Shown here piece by piece: positions 6,866 to 14,536 of a stretch of 24,424 nt of DNA; position 1 is the stretch's first letter; every line of letters begins with the position of its first letter. The translations under genes and the position numbers were made by a program. Source of the DNA: Dialister sp. (GTDB taxonomy: Bacteria > Bacillota > Negativicutes > Veillonellales > Dialisteraceae); assembly GCA_022722495.1 (NCBI GenBank), contig JAIJLI010000011.1, positions 1-24,424 of the forward strand. The letters run 5' to 3'. Below the pieces are notes generated by a model, which searched no databases, was not told the origin of the DNA, and worked only from the letters and a program-made list of their open reading frames with translations.

Positions 6866-7020
6866 TGAATGGGTTCAGAAGGTTCAAAGGGTTCTATAGG
6901 TTCAAAAGGGAAGGTGCGGCGCTTCCATATTTTTATGCGACGCACCACCATTTCGCATTTCGCATTTTTCATTCAATCGATGTTTTCAAACGTAATCAAG
7001 GGGCGAGCCGCCCCACGGGC
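6866..7020 (+). repeat. Mosaic intergenic repeat, partial copy
   Basis: GGTTC-type repeats (GGGTTCAGAAGGTTCAAAGG and following, about 6871-6908) lead into a GCGGCGCTTCCATA hairpin whose right arm carries a change (GCGACGC), then ACCACCATTTCGC, TTTCGCA-type repeats, and GGGGCGAGCCGCCCC followed by ACGGGCTAA. The last bases merge with the left end of the MITE-like element at 7021. Confidence 0.78.
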
Positions 7021-7185
7021 TAAGGAAACACTGATTCAATCGTTGTCAGATTTTACTCTTGAATTTTTATACATAGCGAGGAATAACCTGACGCGAATAG
7101 CGGGCTATTTAAGGAAGGGTATGACGGAGCTATGTATAAAAATTCTTGTAAAAGCTGACTCTGTGATTGAATCAGCGTCTCCTTA
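7021..7185. mobile_element. MITE-like element with about 57-bp terminal inverted repeats
   Basis: The left end begins TAAGGAAACACTGATTCAAT and the right end, reverse-complemented, begins TAAGGAGACGCTGATTCAAT. The match continues with few differences through TTTTTATACATAGC, giving arms of about 57 bp around a roughly 50-bp centre with no coding capacity. A TA dinucleotide at both ends suits a TA target duplication. Related solo ends occur near 6852, 8187, 9290 and 13405. The right end overlaps the TAA stop of the ABC ATPase gene. No transposase is present, so mobilisation in trans is inference. Confidence 0.75.
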
Positions 7186-8004
7186 ACCCTGCAGCTCATG
7201 GATCTGACGCGGAGGGCGGAAAGCCTTGCCGATCATTGGAACCGCATCGATGAGCTCTTTCGTATACGCATCCGACGGATGCTCGAAGATAGCCTCTGAG
7301 CTGCCGATTTCTACGAGCGAGCCCTTCTCCATGACCGCCGTGCGATCAGCGATGTACTTCACGACGGCGAGATTGTGGGAAATGAAAAGATAAGAGAGGC
7401 CGAGGGCTTTTTTGAGATCGATCAGGATGTCAAGCACCTGCGCCTGCACCGAAACGTCGAGCGCCGAGGTCGGTTCATCCAAGATCAGAAGCTCGGGCGC
7501 TGTCATGAGGGCACGGGCGATGGAAATGCGCTGGCGCTGTCCGCCGGAAAATTCATGGGGATACTTTTCGAGTGCGCTTCTGCGAAGGCCGACGCGATCC
7601 ATCAGCTCTTCCGCTCGCTTTTTCATCTCCTCTCTGGATGCACCGCCCAGAATGCGGGCCGGCTCCAAGAGGATATCCTCGACCGTCATGCGGGGGGAAA
7701 GGGAAGAATACGGATCCTGAAAAACGATCTGCACTTTGCTTCGGATCTGACGGATGGCCTCTTCTTTCGCGTGGGTGATGTCTTGCCCGCAGAGAAGGAT
7801 CTTCCCTGAGGTCGGCTCTTCGAGACGGATGATGAGGCTCGCGAGCGTACTTTTGCCGCAGCCCGACTCTCCCACGAGCCCCAGCGTCTCCCCCTTGTTG
7901 ATGGAGAATGTGACGCCATTCACTGCATGTACTTCCTTCGTCTTCCCCCAGAAGCTTTTGGTGTGAAACGTCTTGGTGACGTCTGTGAGTTCAAGAATAG
8001 GCAT
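7183..8004 (-). CDS. Peptide/nickel-type ABC transporter ATPase (DppF/OppF-like)
   Basis: A 273-residue cytoplasmic ATPase that would pair with the second ATPase (8228-9202) to power import through the two permeases. Walker A GESGCGKST is at 45-53, the Q-loop FQDPYSSLSP around 95-104, signature SGGQR at 153-157, Walker B LLILDEP at 172-178 and switch His210. It is short at the C-terminus compared with typical OppF proteins of 300-330 residues: the oligopeptide C-terminal (oligo_HPY) cysteine region is missing, as in some NikE-like forms. The ATG at 8004 has AAGGA 6 nt upstream. The stop codon coincides with the right end of the MITE-like element, so truncation by insertion is possible. Confidence 0.9.
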   Translation of the reverse strand: MPILELTDVTKTFHTKSFWGKTKEVHAVNGVTFSINKGETLGLVGESGCGKSTLASLIIRLEEPTSGKILLCGQDITHAKEEAIRQIRSKVQIVFQDPYSSLSPRMTVEDILLEPARILGGASREEMKKRAEELMDRVGLRRSALEKYPHEFSGGQRQRISIARALMTAPELLILDEPTSALDVSVQAQVLDILIDLKKALGLSYLFISHNLAVVKYIADRTAVMEKGSLVEIGSSEAIFEHPSDAYTKELIDAVPMIGKAFRPPRQIHELQG

Positions 8005-8227
8005 GGAAATTCCTTCTTTCGGAGAACGTGTAGTCTCAATGAGCCTGAGATGGAAAATGAGAAATGAGTACTCCTGTGTAGAGTGGCGCATCGCACCCTT
8101 GGTATAGGGAGCGATGCCCGACGATCAGAAATCAGATGTCAGATGTCTGACCCCCAATCACCAATCACGTCCCACAGGCCAGGAAAACGCTGATTCAATC
8201 GTAGAATCCGATTTGACATGTATTTCC
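8005..8227. repeat. Degenerate repeat remnants between the two ATPase genes
   Basis: Heptad-like runs (AATCACCAATCAC, CAGATGTCAGATGTC, GAAATGAGA) and a solo MITE end AACGCTGATTCAATC (about 8187-8203) lie in this gap. They look like eroded versions of the families seen in full elsewhere. No gene or promoter was recognised. Confidence 0.5.
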
Positions 8228-9202
8228 CTAGCCCCTCATAGGATAGAAGCAGTACACGATGTGGTCATTTCCTGTATCCACCCGCGGCGGCATCGCGGCA
8301 TCGCAGCCTTTCCCGCAGCGCGCGCATCGGGGAGAAAAACGGCAGCCAGCCATGCTTTCGGCGGGGTCTGGCACGATGCCGGGGATCGCGCGCAGCGGGT
8401 CGCTATCCTTATCGGACTGGAAGCGAGGGAGTGCCTCGATGAGGGCTTTGGTATACGGATGCAGGGGATACTGCAGGACATCGGCGGTGCGTCCTGTCTC
8501 GACGATGTGCCCCGAATACATGACCGAGACCTGATCGCAGATCTCTGAAATGACACCGAGGTCATGGGAAATGAAAAGGACCGCCGTCCCTGTATTCTGA
8601 CAGGCCTCTTTGATCAGGTAGAGGATCTGCGCCTGCACAGTGACGTCAAGTGCCGTTGTCGGTTCATCTGCGATGAGGAGTTTCGGATGACAGGAGAGCG
8701 CGATGCCGATCATGACCCGCTGGCGCATACCGCCGGAAAGCTCATAGGGATAGCAGGAGAGGACATCTGCCGGATTTCGGATGTGAACGGCTTCAAGCAT
8801 AGAAAGTGCCTGCTTTCTGGCCTCTTCCCGGCTGACCTTCGCATGCGCGCGGATGACGTCCTCCATCTGCCGCGCGATGGTGAAGACCGGATTCAGACAG
8901 GTCATCGGCTCTTGGAAGATCATGGAAACATCGCGCCCGCGAAGTGTTTCCATCTCTTTCTCGCTTTTTCCCAAAAGCTCTTCCCCCAGAAGCTTGATCG
9001 ATCCGGCGATCCTTTCCCTGCCGCCGCCCGGCAAGAGGCGCGTCACGGCAAAGGCGGTCATTGATTTCCCGCTGCCGGACTCGCCGACCAGACCGACGAT
9101 CTCCCCTTCCTTTGCCGTGAGATTCACATCGTGGAGGATGGTGACCATGCCCTTCTTGACCGGAAGGGCGAGCGAGAGGTGATGGATTTCTAAAATATTC
9201 AT
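8228..9202 (-). CDS. Peptide-type ABC transporter ATPase (DppD/OppD-like)
   Basis: A 324-residue ATPase, the partner of the preceding one. Walker A GESGSGKS is at 40-47, the Q-loop FQEPMTCLNP around 96-105, signature SGGMR at 156-160, Walker B LLIADEP at 175-181 and His213. Unlike its partner it has the full oligo_HPY C-terminal extension, with Cys287, 293, 296, 300 and 318 (CRFSPRCARCGKGC and YCFY); in DppD-type proteins such cysteines can bind an iron-sulfur cluster. The ATG at 9202 is where homology begins (MNILEIHHLSL); the ribosome binding site is modest (AGAAAG, about 9 nt). A 115-nt gap with a repeat remnant separates it from the permease gene upstream. Confidence 0.92.
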   Translation of the reverse strand: MNILEIHHLSLALPVKKGMVTILHDVNLTAKEGEIVGLVGESGSGKSMTAFAVTRLLPGGGRERIAGSIKLLGEELLGKSEKEMETLRGRDVSMIFQEPMTCLNPVFTIARQMEDVIRAHAKVSREEARKQALSMLEAVHIRNPADVLSCYPYELSGGMRQRVMIGIALSCHPKLLIADEPTTALDVTVQAQILYLIKEACQNTGTAVLFISHDLGVISEICDQVSVMYSGHIVETGRTADVLQYPLHPYTKALIEALPRFQSDKDSDPLRAIPGIVPDPAESMAGCRFSPRCARCGKGCDAAMPPRVDTGNDHIVYCFYPMRG

Positions 9203-9232
9203 AGACGGACACTTTCTTGAAAAAGGAGATAC

Positions 9233-9315
9233 GATGAATCCACGGGGCATGCCGCCCCCTGATTGCGAATGAGAACTCTGCTCGAATGAGGGAAACGCTG
9301 ATTCAGGAAACAGTC
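9233..9315 (-). repeat. Mosaic repeat remnant plus solo MITE end
   Basis: On the plus strand CCACGGGGCATGCCGCCCC, GCGAATGAGAACTCTGCTCG and GGGAAACGCTGATTCAGG are recognisable as the hairpin end, the heptad/AAGCGAG block and a MITE terminus, in minus orientation of the module. It fills the gap between permease C and the ATPase. Confidence 0.6.
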
Positions 9316-9317
9316 CC

Positions 9318-10184
9318 TCATTTCCCGCCGCTTCTTGGATCCAGTATATCCCGCACCCCATCGCCCAAGAGATTGAATCCCATGACGGTGATGAGGATAA
9401 AAAGACCGGGGAAGGCGGCATACCACCACTGGTCGATGGCATAGACACGGGCAGTGGAAATCATCGCGCCCCATTCAGGGAGCGGCGGCTGCGCCCCGAG
9501 GCCGATGAAGCTCATGGAAGAGGCGATGAGGATCGCATCCCCGATACCGAGTGTCATCTGGACAAGGAGCGGAGAGAGGCAATTTGGTACGATGTGGCGT
9601 GTGACGATCCAGAAGGGCGAAGCGCCAAAGGTGCGGGACGCTTTCACGTACGGTTCTTTCTTGAGCGAGAGGACTTCCCCGCGCATGAGACGGACGTAGA
9701 GCGGGATACGGACGATGCAGACCGCAAGCATGGTATTGAAAAGCCCCGGGCCGAGCGCCGCCGTCAAAGCGAGCGCGAGCACCATGGACGGGAAGGACAG
9801 CACCATATCCGTCGCTGCCATGACAGCCCGATCGATGCGTCCGCCCGCATAGCCGGAGAGGCTTCCGATCGCGCAGCCAATGAAAGCGGCGATGAGGACG
9901 ATGGAGAGCCCGACCATGATGGAAATCCGAGCGCCATAGAAGACACGGGAGAGGACGTCACGTCCCATTTCATCCGTCCCGAAAAGATGCAGCGCCGATG
10001 GTGCCTGCAGGCGCTCAGGCATATTCATCAGATTCGGATCATAGGGACTGATGACCGGCGCCAGAAGGCTGATCAGCACGATCAGTGCTACGATCACCGT
10101 TCCCACCAGAGTGAGCTTATTTTTCAGCAGGACTTCTGCTGCCGCTTTCAAAAAGGAAGGGCGCTCCTTTGCACTAGGTATCAT
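9318..10184 (-). CDS. Peptide-type ABC transporter permease (DppC/OppC-like)
   Basis: A 288-residue inner-membrane permease with the OppC-type N-terminal helix (around 24-45), the GTDEMGRDVLSRVFYGARIS segment after the first loop and about five further transmembrane segments. The cytoplasmic coupling (EAA) loop is present as ASRTFGASPFWIVTRHIVPN (roughly 183-202), which contacts the ATPases. It pairs with the upstream permease: its ATG overlaps that gene's TGA by four bases (ATGA), showing translational coupling. The length is typical. It is part of a five-gene importer whose substrate class (di/oligopeptide or a nickel chelate) cannot be settled from sequence. Confidence 0.93.
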   Translation of the reverse strand: MIPSAKERPSFLKAAAEVLLKNKLTLVGTVIVALIVLISLLAPVISPYDPNLMNMPERLQAPSALHLFGTDEMGRDVLSRVFYGARISIMVGLSIVLIAAFIGCAIGSLSGYAGGRIDRAVMAATDMVLSFPSMVLALALTAALGPGLFNTMLAVCIVRIPLYVRLMRGEVLSLKKEPYVKASRTFGASPFWIVTRHIVPNCLSPLLVQMTLGIGDAILIASSMSFIGLGAQPPLPEWGAMISTARVYAIDQWWYAAFPGLFILITVMGFNLLGDGVRDILDPRSGGK

Positions 10185-11203
10185 TCGTCCTCACCTCCGC
10201 TGATCTGTGGATTCAGCAGGTTGTAGATGATATCCACCACCATATTGATCAGCACATACCCTGCCGAGACGACGAGAGTGAAGCCCATGATGGCTGGGAA
10301 ATCCAGATACGCGATGGAGTCCATCACATACTTTCCCATGCCTGGCCAGCCGAATATGGTCTCTGTAATCACTGCCCCGCCCAGAAGTTCACCGACGGTG
10401 AGCCCCGTGATGGTGACAGTCGGGATGAGCGCATTCTTCAGCGCATAGTGGTAAATGATCTTCCGCTTCGGGATGCCGCAGGCACGCGCCGTGCGGATGT
10501 AGTCCTGCTCGAGCACATCGATCATGCCGCTTCTCACCTGCCGCGTGATGATCGCGAGCTGCGCATACGCAAGACATAGCGCAGGGAGCAGCAGATGATG
10601 CAGAGCCGAAGTGACGACATCCATATTTCCCGCAAGAAGCCCGTCGATCACGTAGAGCCCTGTCACCGGCGCGGGCGGCGCAAGGAACGTATCCAAGCGC
10701 CCCGAAGCCGGAAAAACGGGAAATACTTTGTAGAAAAGAATGAGACATACGACGCCCGACCAGAAGAGCGGGACCGAGACGCCGACCATGGAAATCACGC
10801 GGCTCACGTGATCGATCCACGAATCACGATGCACCGCTGACATGACGCCAAGGAAGATGCCGCACACCACCGCGATCAGCATGGAGACAAGCGTCAGCTC
10901 AAGCGTCGCGGGAAAATACTTCGCCAGCTCGCCGGAGACGGGCATCTGCGTGCGGATGGAAAGCCCCATGTCGCCATGAAAAAGCCCCGTCATGTAGAGG
11001 AGGTACTGCTGATAGACCGGTTTGTCGAGCCCCAATGACTCGCGCGCCGCCGCCAGCGTCTCAGCGGAAGCATGCGGCCCCACCAGCATCCGCGCCGGAT
11101 CCCCCGGGATCACATGCGAGATCGCAAAGGTCACGATGGAAACACCCAGAAACACCAGAAACAGGTGCAGGAGCTTGTTCCCGAGAAATTTGTATGAAAA
11201 CAT
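10181..11203 (-). CDS. Peptide-type ABC transporter permease (DppB/OppB-like)
   Basis: A 340-residue permease with six hydrophobic segments: the first around 9-30, a periplasmic loop containing HVIPGDPARMLVGP, and a C-terminal half with the coupling loop RTARACGIPKRKIIYHYALKN (its first 20 residues span most of the EAA motif) and GGAVITETIFGWPGMGKY, both diagnostic of the DppB family. The ATG at 11203 has a perfect AGGAGG about 6 nt upstream; the longer frame runs back into repeat DNA. It is coupled to the next permease by an ATGA overlap. A full mosaic repeat sits between it and the binding-protein gene upstream, an unusual place within a transporter operon. Confidence 0.93.
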   Translation of the reverse strand: MFSYKFLGNKLLHLFLVFLGVSIVTFAISHVIPGDPARMLVGPHASAETLAAARESLGLDKPVYQQYLLYMTGLFHGDMGLSIRTQMPVSGELAKYFPATLELTLVSMLIAVVCGIFLGVMSAVHRDSWIDHVSRVISMVGVSVPLFWSGVVCLILFYKVFPVFPASGRLDTFLAPPAPVTGLYVIDGLLAGNMDVVTSALHHLLLPALCLAYAQLAIITRQVRSGMIDVLEQDYIRTARACGIPKRKIIYHYALKNALIPTVTITGLTVGELLGGAVITETIFGWPGMGKYVMDSIAYLDFPAIMGFTLVVSAGYVLINMVVDIIYNLLNPQISGGEDE

Positions 11204-11227
11204 AGTGCCTCCTAAAATATCCCCAGG

Positions 11228-11490
11228 GAGAAAAAAGATCGACTCGTGGGGCGTATCGCCCCTTGATGGAGAATGAAAGCTCTGCTTGAATTGGGATGAG
11301 GAATGAGAAATGAGAAATGCACAATGCCCGGAAGTCTCTCGATAGCAGGTTTCCCGTTTTGAACTTTCCAAACATTGCCCACCTGATCGCAAATGATGAA
11401 GATTTCTCGCTTCGCTCGAAATGACGATACGGGAGTCTAATGTCTCCTAGTCCCTGGTCACCCAGTCACTTGAGGCTCCTAATCCCTAGC
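11228..11490 (-). repeat. Mosaic intergenic repeat, full copy (inside the ABC importer operon)
   Basis: On the minus strand from the binding-protein stop: GCGGCTAGGGATTAGG and AAGTGACTGGGTGACC heptads, GGAGACATTAGACTCCCG hairpin, REP-like palindrome (11424-11399), the GGGCAATGTTTGGAAAG and AACGGGAAACCTGCTA block, TTTCTCA heptads, AAGCAGAGCTTTC, and GGGGCGATACGCCCC. This copy lacks the GCGGCGC hairpin. Long stretches match copy 80-400 almost base for base. Confidence 0.85.
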
Positions 11491-11493
11491 CGC

Positions 11494-13074
11494 TCATTCC
11501 TTCGACATATGTTCGAAGTCAAACATATCATCGAGCATCGGATTGTACGTATAGCCCTTGATATTGGCTCTCATCGGAGTCAGGACATTGGTCTGGAAGA
11601 GGAAGAGATACGGTGCTTCGTCAAAGGCGATCTGCTGGACCTTCTTGTAGATCGCAGTGCGGCCTTCTTTATCCGTCATGACTTCCGCTTCGCGGAGCAT
11701 GGTATCTACGCTGTCATTCTTATAGAAGGAACGATTTCCCGGAAGCCCCCAGTAGGAGGAGTCGAGCCAGTAGGAAAGGAAGAACTGCGGATCGCTGTAG
11801 TCCGGACTCCAGCTGCCGAGCGCCATCTCGTACTCGCCTTTGTCGCAGCGCTGACGGAAGGTCGGCCATGCGATCTTTTCCAGATTCACCTTGATGCCAA
11901 GCTTTCCGAGATTGTTCTGGATGAGGAGGGCTTCCGCTTCGTTGTACGCTTTGTTATCCGAGTAGGTGAGCGTCATTTCCGTCACATTTTCCCCGGAAGC
12001 AGCAAGCAGCTCTTTCGCTTTATTGAGATCGTAGGTATAGCCGGTGAGACTGTCATCCTTCGCCCACATGCCCTTCGGCACGGCAGAGGTGAGTGCTTCG
12101 CCGCGGCCTTTCACCGCCCCGTCGATGACGGCTTTGTAATCAATGGCATACGAGAGCGCCCTGCGGAAATCTTTATTCGCCGTCGGCCCCTTCTGGTTAT
12201 TCAGGTATACAAGACTGCAAAGGAGCGACGGATCCTCATAGACATGGATCTCTTTGTTCGATTTCAGCTGATCGATCTGATCCATCGGGATGCCCTGCGC
12301 GATGTCAAGATCCCCCTTCTCCAGCTGCAGGCGCTGTGCGGAAGGATCCTTGATGATATGGAAGATCACATGCGAGATGGCAGGGGCTTTCCCGGCGTAA
12401 TTCTTCTGTGCATCGATCTTGATCGACTGACTCGGGGTATAGGACGTGATCTCATACGCACCGGAGCCCATCGTATGGGTCGCAAGGTACGAAGTCCCCA
12501 TATCGTTGTCCTTCGCCTGATCCATGACCTTCGGATTCACGATGCCCGATGCATTGACGGCAAAGGTGTAGAGGAAGGGGGCGAATGGTTTCTTCAGATG
12601 GAAAACCACCGTCGATGCATCGGGCGTCTCGATGGATTCCACCACTTTGAAATAGTCGGACGGCCCTTTCTTCATCTTCTGGACACGTTCGATGGAGAAT
12701 TTCACCGCCTTCGCATCGACAGGAGAACCATCTGCAAATTTATGCCCGTCCGCCAGATGGAAGGTCCATGTGAGCCCATCGACGGAGACATCCCACGACT
12801 TTGCGAGCCACGGCTCGACCTCCGTCGATGCCTTGCCGTCCACGGTCTTATAGCGGACGAGACGCTCATATGCCGGATAAGTGATGGACCAGCTCGTATT
12901 ATCCATCGTGACCGCCGGATCGAGCGTTTCCGGATCCTTCGGCAGCCCCACGACCAGCGTATCCTTCGGCACGCCGCTCGTCTTCGGTGCGCTGCCGCCG
13001 CCGCAGCCTGCCAGAGAAACCAAAGCCGCTCCCATCAGGGCACCCAGTACGACCTTCTTCATAGCCTGTCTCAT
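11494..13074 (-). CDS. Peptide-binding lipoprotein, solute-binding family 5 (DppA/OppA-like)
   Basis: A 526-residue extracytoplasmic solute-binding protein for the importer encoded just downstream. It has a lipoprotein signal: MRQAMKK, a hydrophobic stretch and lipobox LAGC with the lipidated Cys24. The mature protein carries family-5 hallmarks: LDPAVTMDNTSW near the N-terminus, WTFHLADGHKFADGSPVDA (about 107-125, the SBP_bac_5 core), NQKGPTANKDFRRALSYAID (about 297-316) and an extended C-terminal lobe. The ATG at 13074 is preferred, with AAAGGAG 10 nt upstream; an ATG at 13095 overlaps the ribosome binding site. A consensus-like promoter and tandem terminator-like hairpins precede it, suggesting transcriptional attenuation of the whole importer. 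The ligand is not identified. Confidence 0.93.
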   Translation of the reverse strand: MRQAMKKVVLGALMGAALVSLAGCGGGSAPKTSGVPKDTLVVGLPKDPETLDPAVTMDNTSWSITYPAYERLVRYKTVDGKASTEVEPWLAKSWDVSVDGLTWTFHLADGHKFADGSPVDAKAVKFSIERVQKMKKGPSDYFKVVESIETPDASTVVFHLKKPFAPFLYTFAVNASGIVNPKVMDQAKDNDMGTSYLATHTMGSGAYEITSYTPSQSIKIDAQKNYAGKAPAISHVIFHIIKDPSAQRLQLEKGDLDIAQGIPMDQIDQLKSNKEIHVYEDPSLLCSLVYLNNQKGPTANKDFRRALSYAIDYKAVIDGAVKGRGEALTSAVPKGMWAKDDSLTGYTYDLNKAKELLAASGENVTEMTLTYSDNKAYNEAEALLIQNNLGKLGIKVNLEKIAWPTFRQRCDKGEYEMALGSWSPDYSDPQFFLSYWLDSSYWGLPGNRSFYKNDSVDTMLREAEVMTDKEGRTAIYKKVQQIAFDEAPYLFLFQTNVLTPMRANIKGYTYNPMLDDMFDFEHMSKE

Positions 13075-13095
13075 ATGACCCACACTCCTTTTCAT

Positions 13096-13210
13096 GCGGC
13101 CTTGCCGCTTTCTTTGCCATCACAAAAAGCCGCCATGAAAAAATCACAGCGGCTTCTTTGACGCATCAAACGCAAAAAGCCATCGGCACCGGGTGCCAAT
13201 GGCTTCTTTG
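13096..13210 (-). promoter_or_regulatory. Importer leader with two terminator-like hairpins and an RBS-proximal hairpin
   Basis: In transcript order: GCCATTGGCACC/GGTGCCGATGGC followed by TTTTTG (13210-13173), then GCCGC...GGCGGC followed by TTTTTG (13160-13122), then GCGGC-AAG-GCCGC (13108-13096) just before the ribosome binding site. Both first hairpins start with the same AAAGAAGCC and end with GGCTTTTTG. Two terminators in a row between a promoter and its gene suggest attenuation. No known riboswitch or T-box core was recognised. Confidence 0.6.
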
Positions 13211-13232
13211 TCGTTCAAATGAATATGTGTAT

Positions 13233-13261
13233 AGTATACGCGAGAAAAGGGGATTTGTAAA
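13233..13261 (-). promoter_or_regulatory. Promoter of the ABC importer operon
   Basis: Minus strand: TTTACA (13261-13256), a 17-nt spacer and TATACT (13238-13233), close to the housekeeping consensus. It gives a leader of about 150 nt before the binding-protein gene. Confidence 0.72.
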
Positions 13262-13518
13262 GGGGAAATAGCGGGATGGCTTGCCCATGGGCGTCGTCCC
13301 CTGCCCGCGTGAAAAAGAGGTCCCGCGGGTTCTATGGGTTCATTGGGGGCAACGGGAACGGTGCGGCGCATTTCGTCATCCTGAGCGGAGAAAAACGTCG
13401 TATGTTAAGGAAACGCTGCGATTGAATCAGCGCTTCCTTAACCAAGAAAATACATGATCCCAAAGATGGGAAACCCGTTGAACCGAGAGAACCTATAGGC
13501 CCCCTTTTCACGAAGCAA
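13262..13518. other. Gap with repeat fragments, no gene
   Basis: It contains GGTTC-type repeats (about 13327-13350), a GTGCGGCGCATTTCGTCATC fragment of the mosaic module (13361-13380) and a 37-bp MITE-like palindrome (13405-13441). Nothing coding is supported. Confidence 0.5.
13405..13441. repeat. 37-bp palindrome made of two MITE ends
   Basis: TTAAGGAAACGCTG meets its inverted copy ending CAGCGCTTCCTTAA, so two ends of the 7021-7185 element are fused with almost no interior. This looks like an internal deletion product or a minimal element. Confidence 0.65.
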
Positions 13519-13544
13519 GAAGCACAGGCTTTCGCCTGTGCTTC
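13519..13544 (-). terminator. Terminator downstream of divIVA
   Basis: A perfect 11-bp stem GAAGCACAGGC / GCCTGTGCTTC with loop TTTC, 15 nt past the divIVA stop. The T run is short in both directions. The same hairpin core is used at 5342-5369. Confidence 0.65.
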
Positions 13545-13558
13545 TCTTATGCGTTCCT

Positions 13559-14245
13559 TTATTTCTGCTCTTCTTCGGTTTTCGGTTCTTCTGTCTTGGC
13601 TTCTTCCTCCGCCGGAGCAGGTTCTTCGGTCGGTGCCTCTTCAGCTTCCGGTGCCGGTTCTTCCGCCGGTTCTTCTACGGGCGTCTCTTCCGCAGGAGCG
13701 GCTTCATCCGGTGCTTCTTCCGTTGGAATTTCCTCTGCCGGCGCTTCCTCCTTCGGCAGCTCGACAGCCGGATAGGCATAGCCGGGAACGATGGGAGCCT
13801 TCAGATTTTCCAGCGCATCGATGGATGCCAGCGCAAGCTCCAGATCCTTTCGGATCTTGCTCACGTAGTTCTTCATATTTCCTTCCGTATGGATCATGGT
13901 CTCAGCCAGGCGGCGGCGATAGTCCTCCGCATCCTTCACCTGTCTGTCTCCTTCCATCTTGGCATTGGAGATCAGGATATCCGCATTTCTCTTCGCATTC
14001 TTCTTGACGTTCTCAGCGGTATCCTTGGCAAGCTGGAGCGTCGCTGTCATGGTATCCGAGATCTTCTCATAGTTGGAGAGCTTCACTTTCATCTGGTCCA
14101 TTTCCTCTTCCATCTCGCGATGCTCACGATAGATCTGCTCGTAGTCAGTGACGATCTGGCGCAGGAAATCATTGACCTCTTCCTCGCTGTAGCCGCGCAG
14201 GCCTTTGGAGAAAGTTTTATTATGAATGTCCATTGGTGTAATCAT
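13559..14245 (-). CDS. divIVA: DivIVA-domain cell-division/polarity protein
   Basis: A 228-residue cytoplasmic scaffold. The N-terminus MITPMDIHNKTFSKGLRGYS contains the membrane-curvature-binding DivIVA motif (the family's IxxKxFxxxxRGY pattern), followed by EEEVNDFLRQI and a long coiled coil (about 30-150, heptad-rich with many K/E/M). The C-terminal 65 residues are a low-complexity Pro/Glu/Ala tail with repeated EEAP / AEE units. DivIVA proteins localise to septa and poles and recruit division or wall-synthesis partners. The ATG at 14245 has AAGGAGG 8 nt upstream. It has its own promoter and a terminator, so it is probably monocistronic. The acidic tail may vary in length between strains. 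Confidence 0.92.
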   Translation of the reverse strand: MITPMDIHNKTFSKGLRGYSEEEVNDFLRQIVTDYEQIYREHREMEEEMDQMKVKLSNYEKISDTMTATLQLAKDTAENVKKNAKRNADILISNAKMEGDRQVKDAEDYRRRLAETMIHTEGNMKNYVSKIRKDLELALASIDALENLKAPIVPGYAYPAVELPKEEAPAEEIPTEEAPDEAAPAEETPVEEPAEEPAPEAEEAPTEEPAPAEEEAKTEEPKTEEEQK

Positions 14246-14274
14246 AGCTTTGCCTCCTTGGGGAACTTTCTTCT

Positions 14275-14303
14275 ATTGTACTTGCTTTGCGCTGTTTAGG
14301 CAA
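14275..14303 (-). promoter_or_regulatory. divIVA promoter
   Basis: Minus strand TTGCCT (14303-14298), 17-nt spacer, TACAAT (14280-14275), about 30 nt before the start codon. Confidence 0.65.
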
Positions 14304-14309
14304 GGAGCG

Positions 14310-14536
14310 TGGAAAAACGTCGTATGTTAAGGAAACGCCGAACTTAATAGCCTTCCCCTCGAGGGGAAGGTGCCCCGAAGGGGCGGATAGGGCACTGGCG
14401 GCATGAAAGACAGATGAGGAAAGCGGAACAGCGCGGCACATGTAGGGAAAGCGTGAGTCCCTGACCGCAAGCAAAAAAGATGTCTCGCTTCGCTCGAAAT
14501 GACAAAGCGGGCGTCTGATGTCTCCCAGTCTCTTAG
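14310..14536 (-). repeat. Mosaic repeat variant with CCTTCCCCTCGAGGGGAAGG palindrome
   Basis: From the aminotransferase stop on the minus strand: AGTGACT-type heptads, GGGAGACATCAGACGCCCG, a REP-like palindrome (14504-14480), then a block not found in copy 80-400: ACATGTGCCGCGC, TCTGTCTTTCATGCCG, GCCCTATCCGCCCC, GGGGCACC and a perfect 20-bp palindrome (14342-14361). It ends with GGCGTTTCCTTAAC, a MITE-like terminus. An inverted near-copy lies at 16414-16600. Confidence 0.8.

Noticed and set aside
11440..13161. A 573-codon plus-strand open frame opposite the peptide-binding protein gene
   Set aside because: It mirrors a gene with a lipobox, family motifs and a promoter; its translation is rich in Arg, His and Ile without domains, typical of an antisense shadow in GC-rich DNA.
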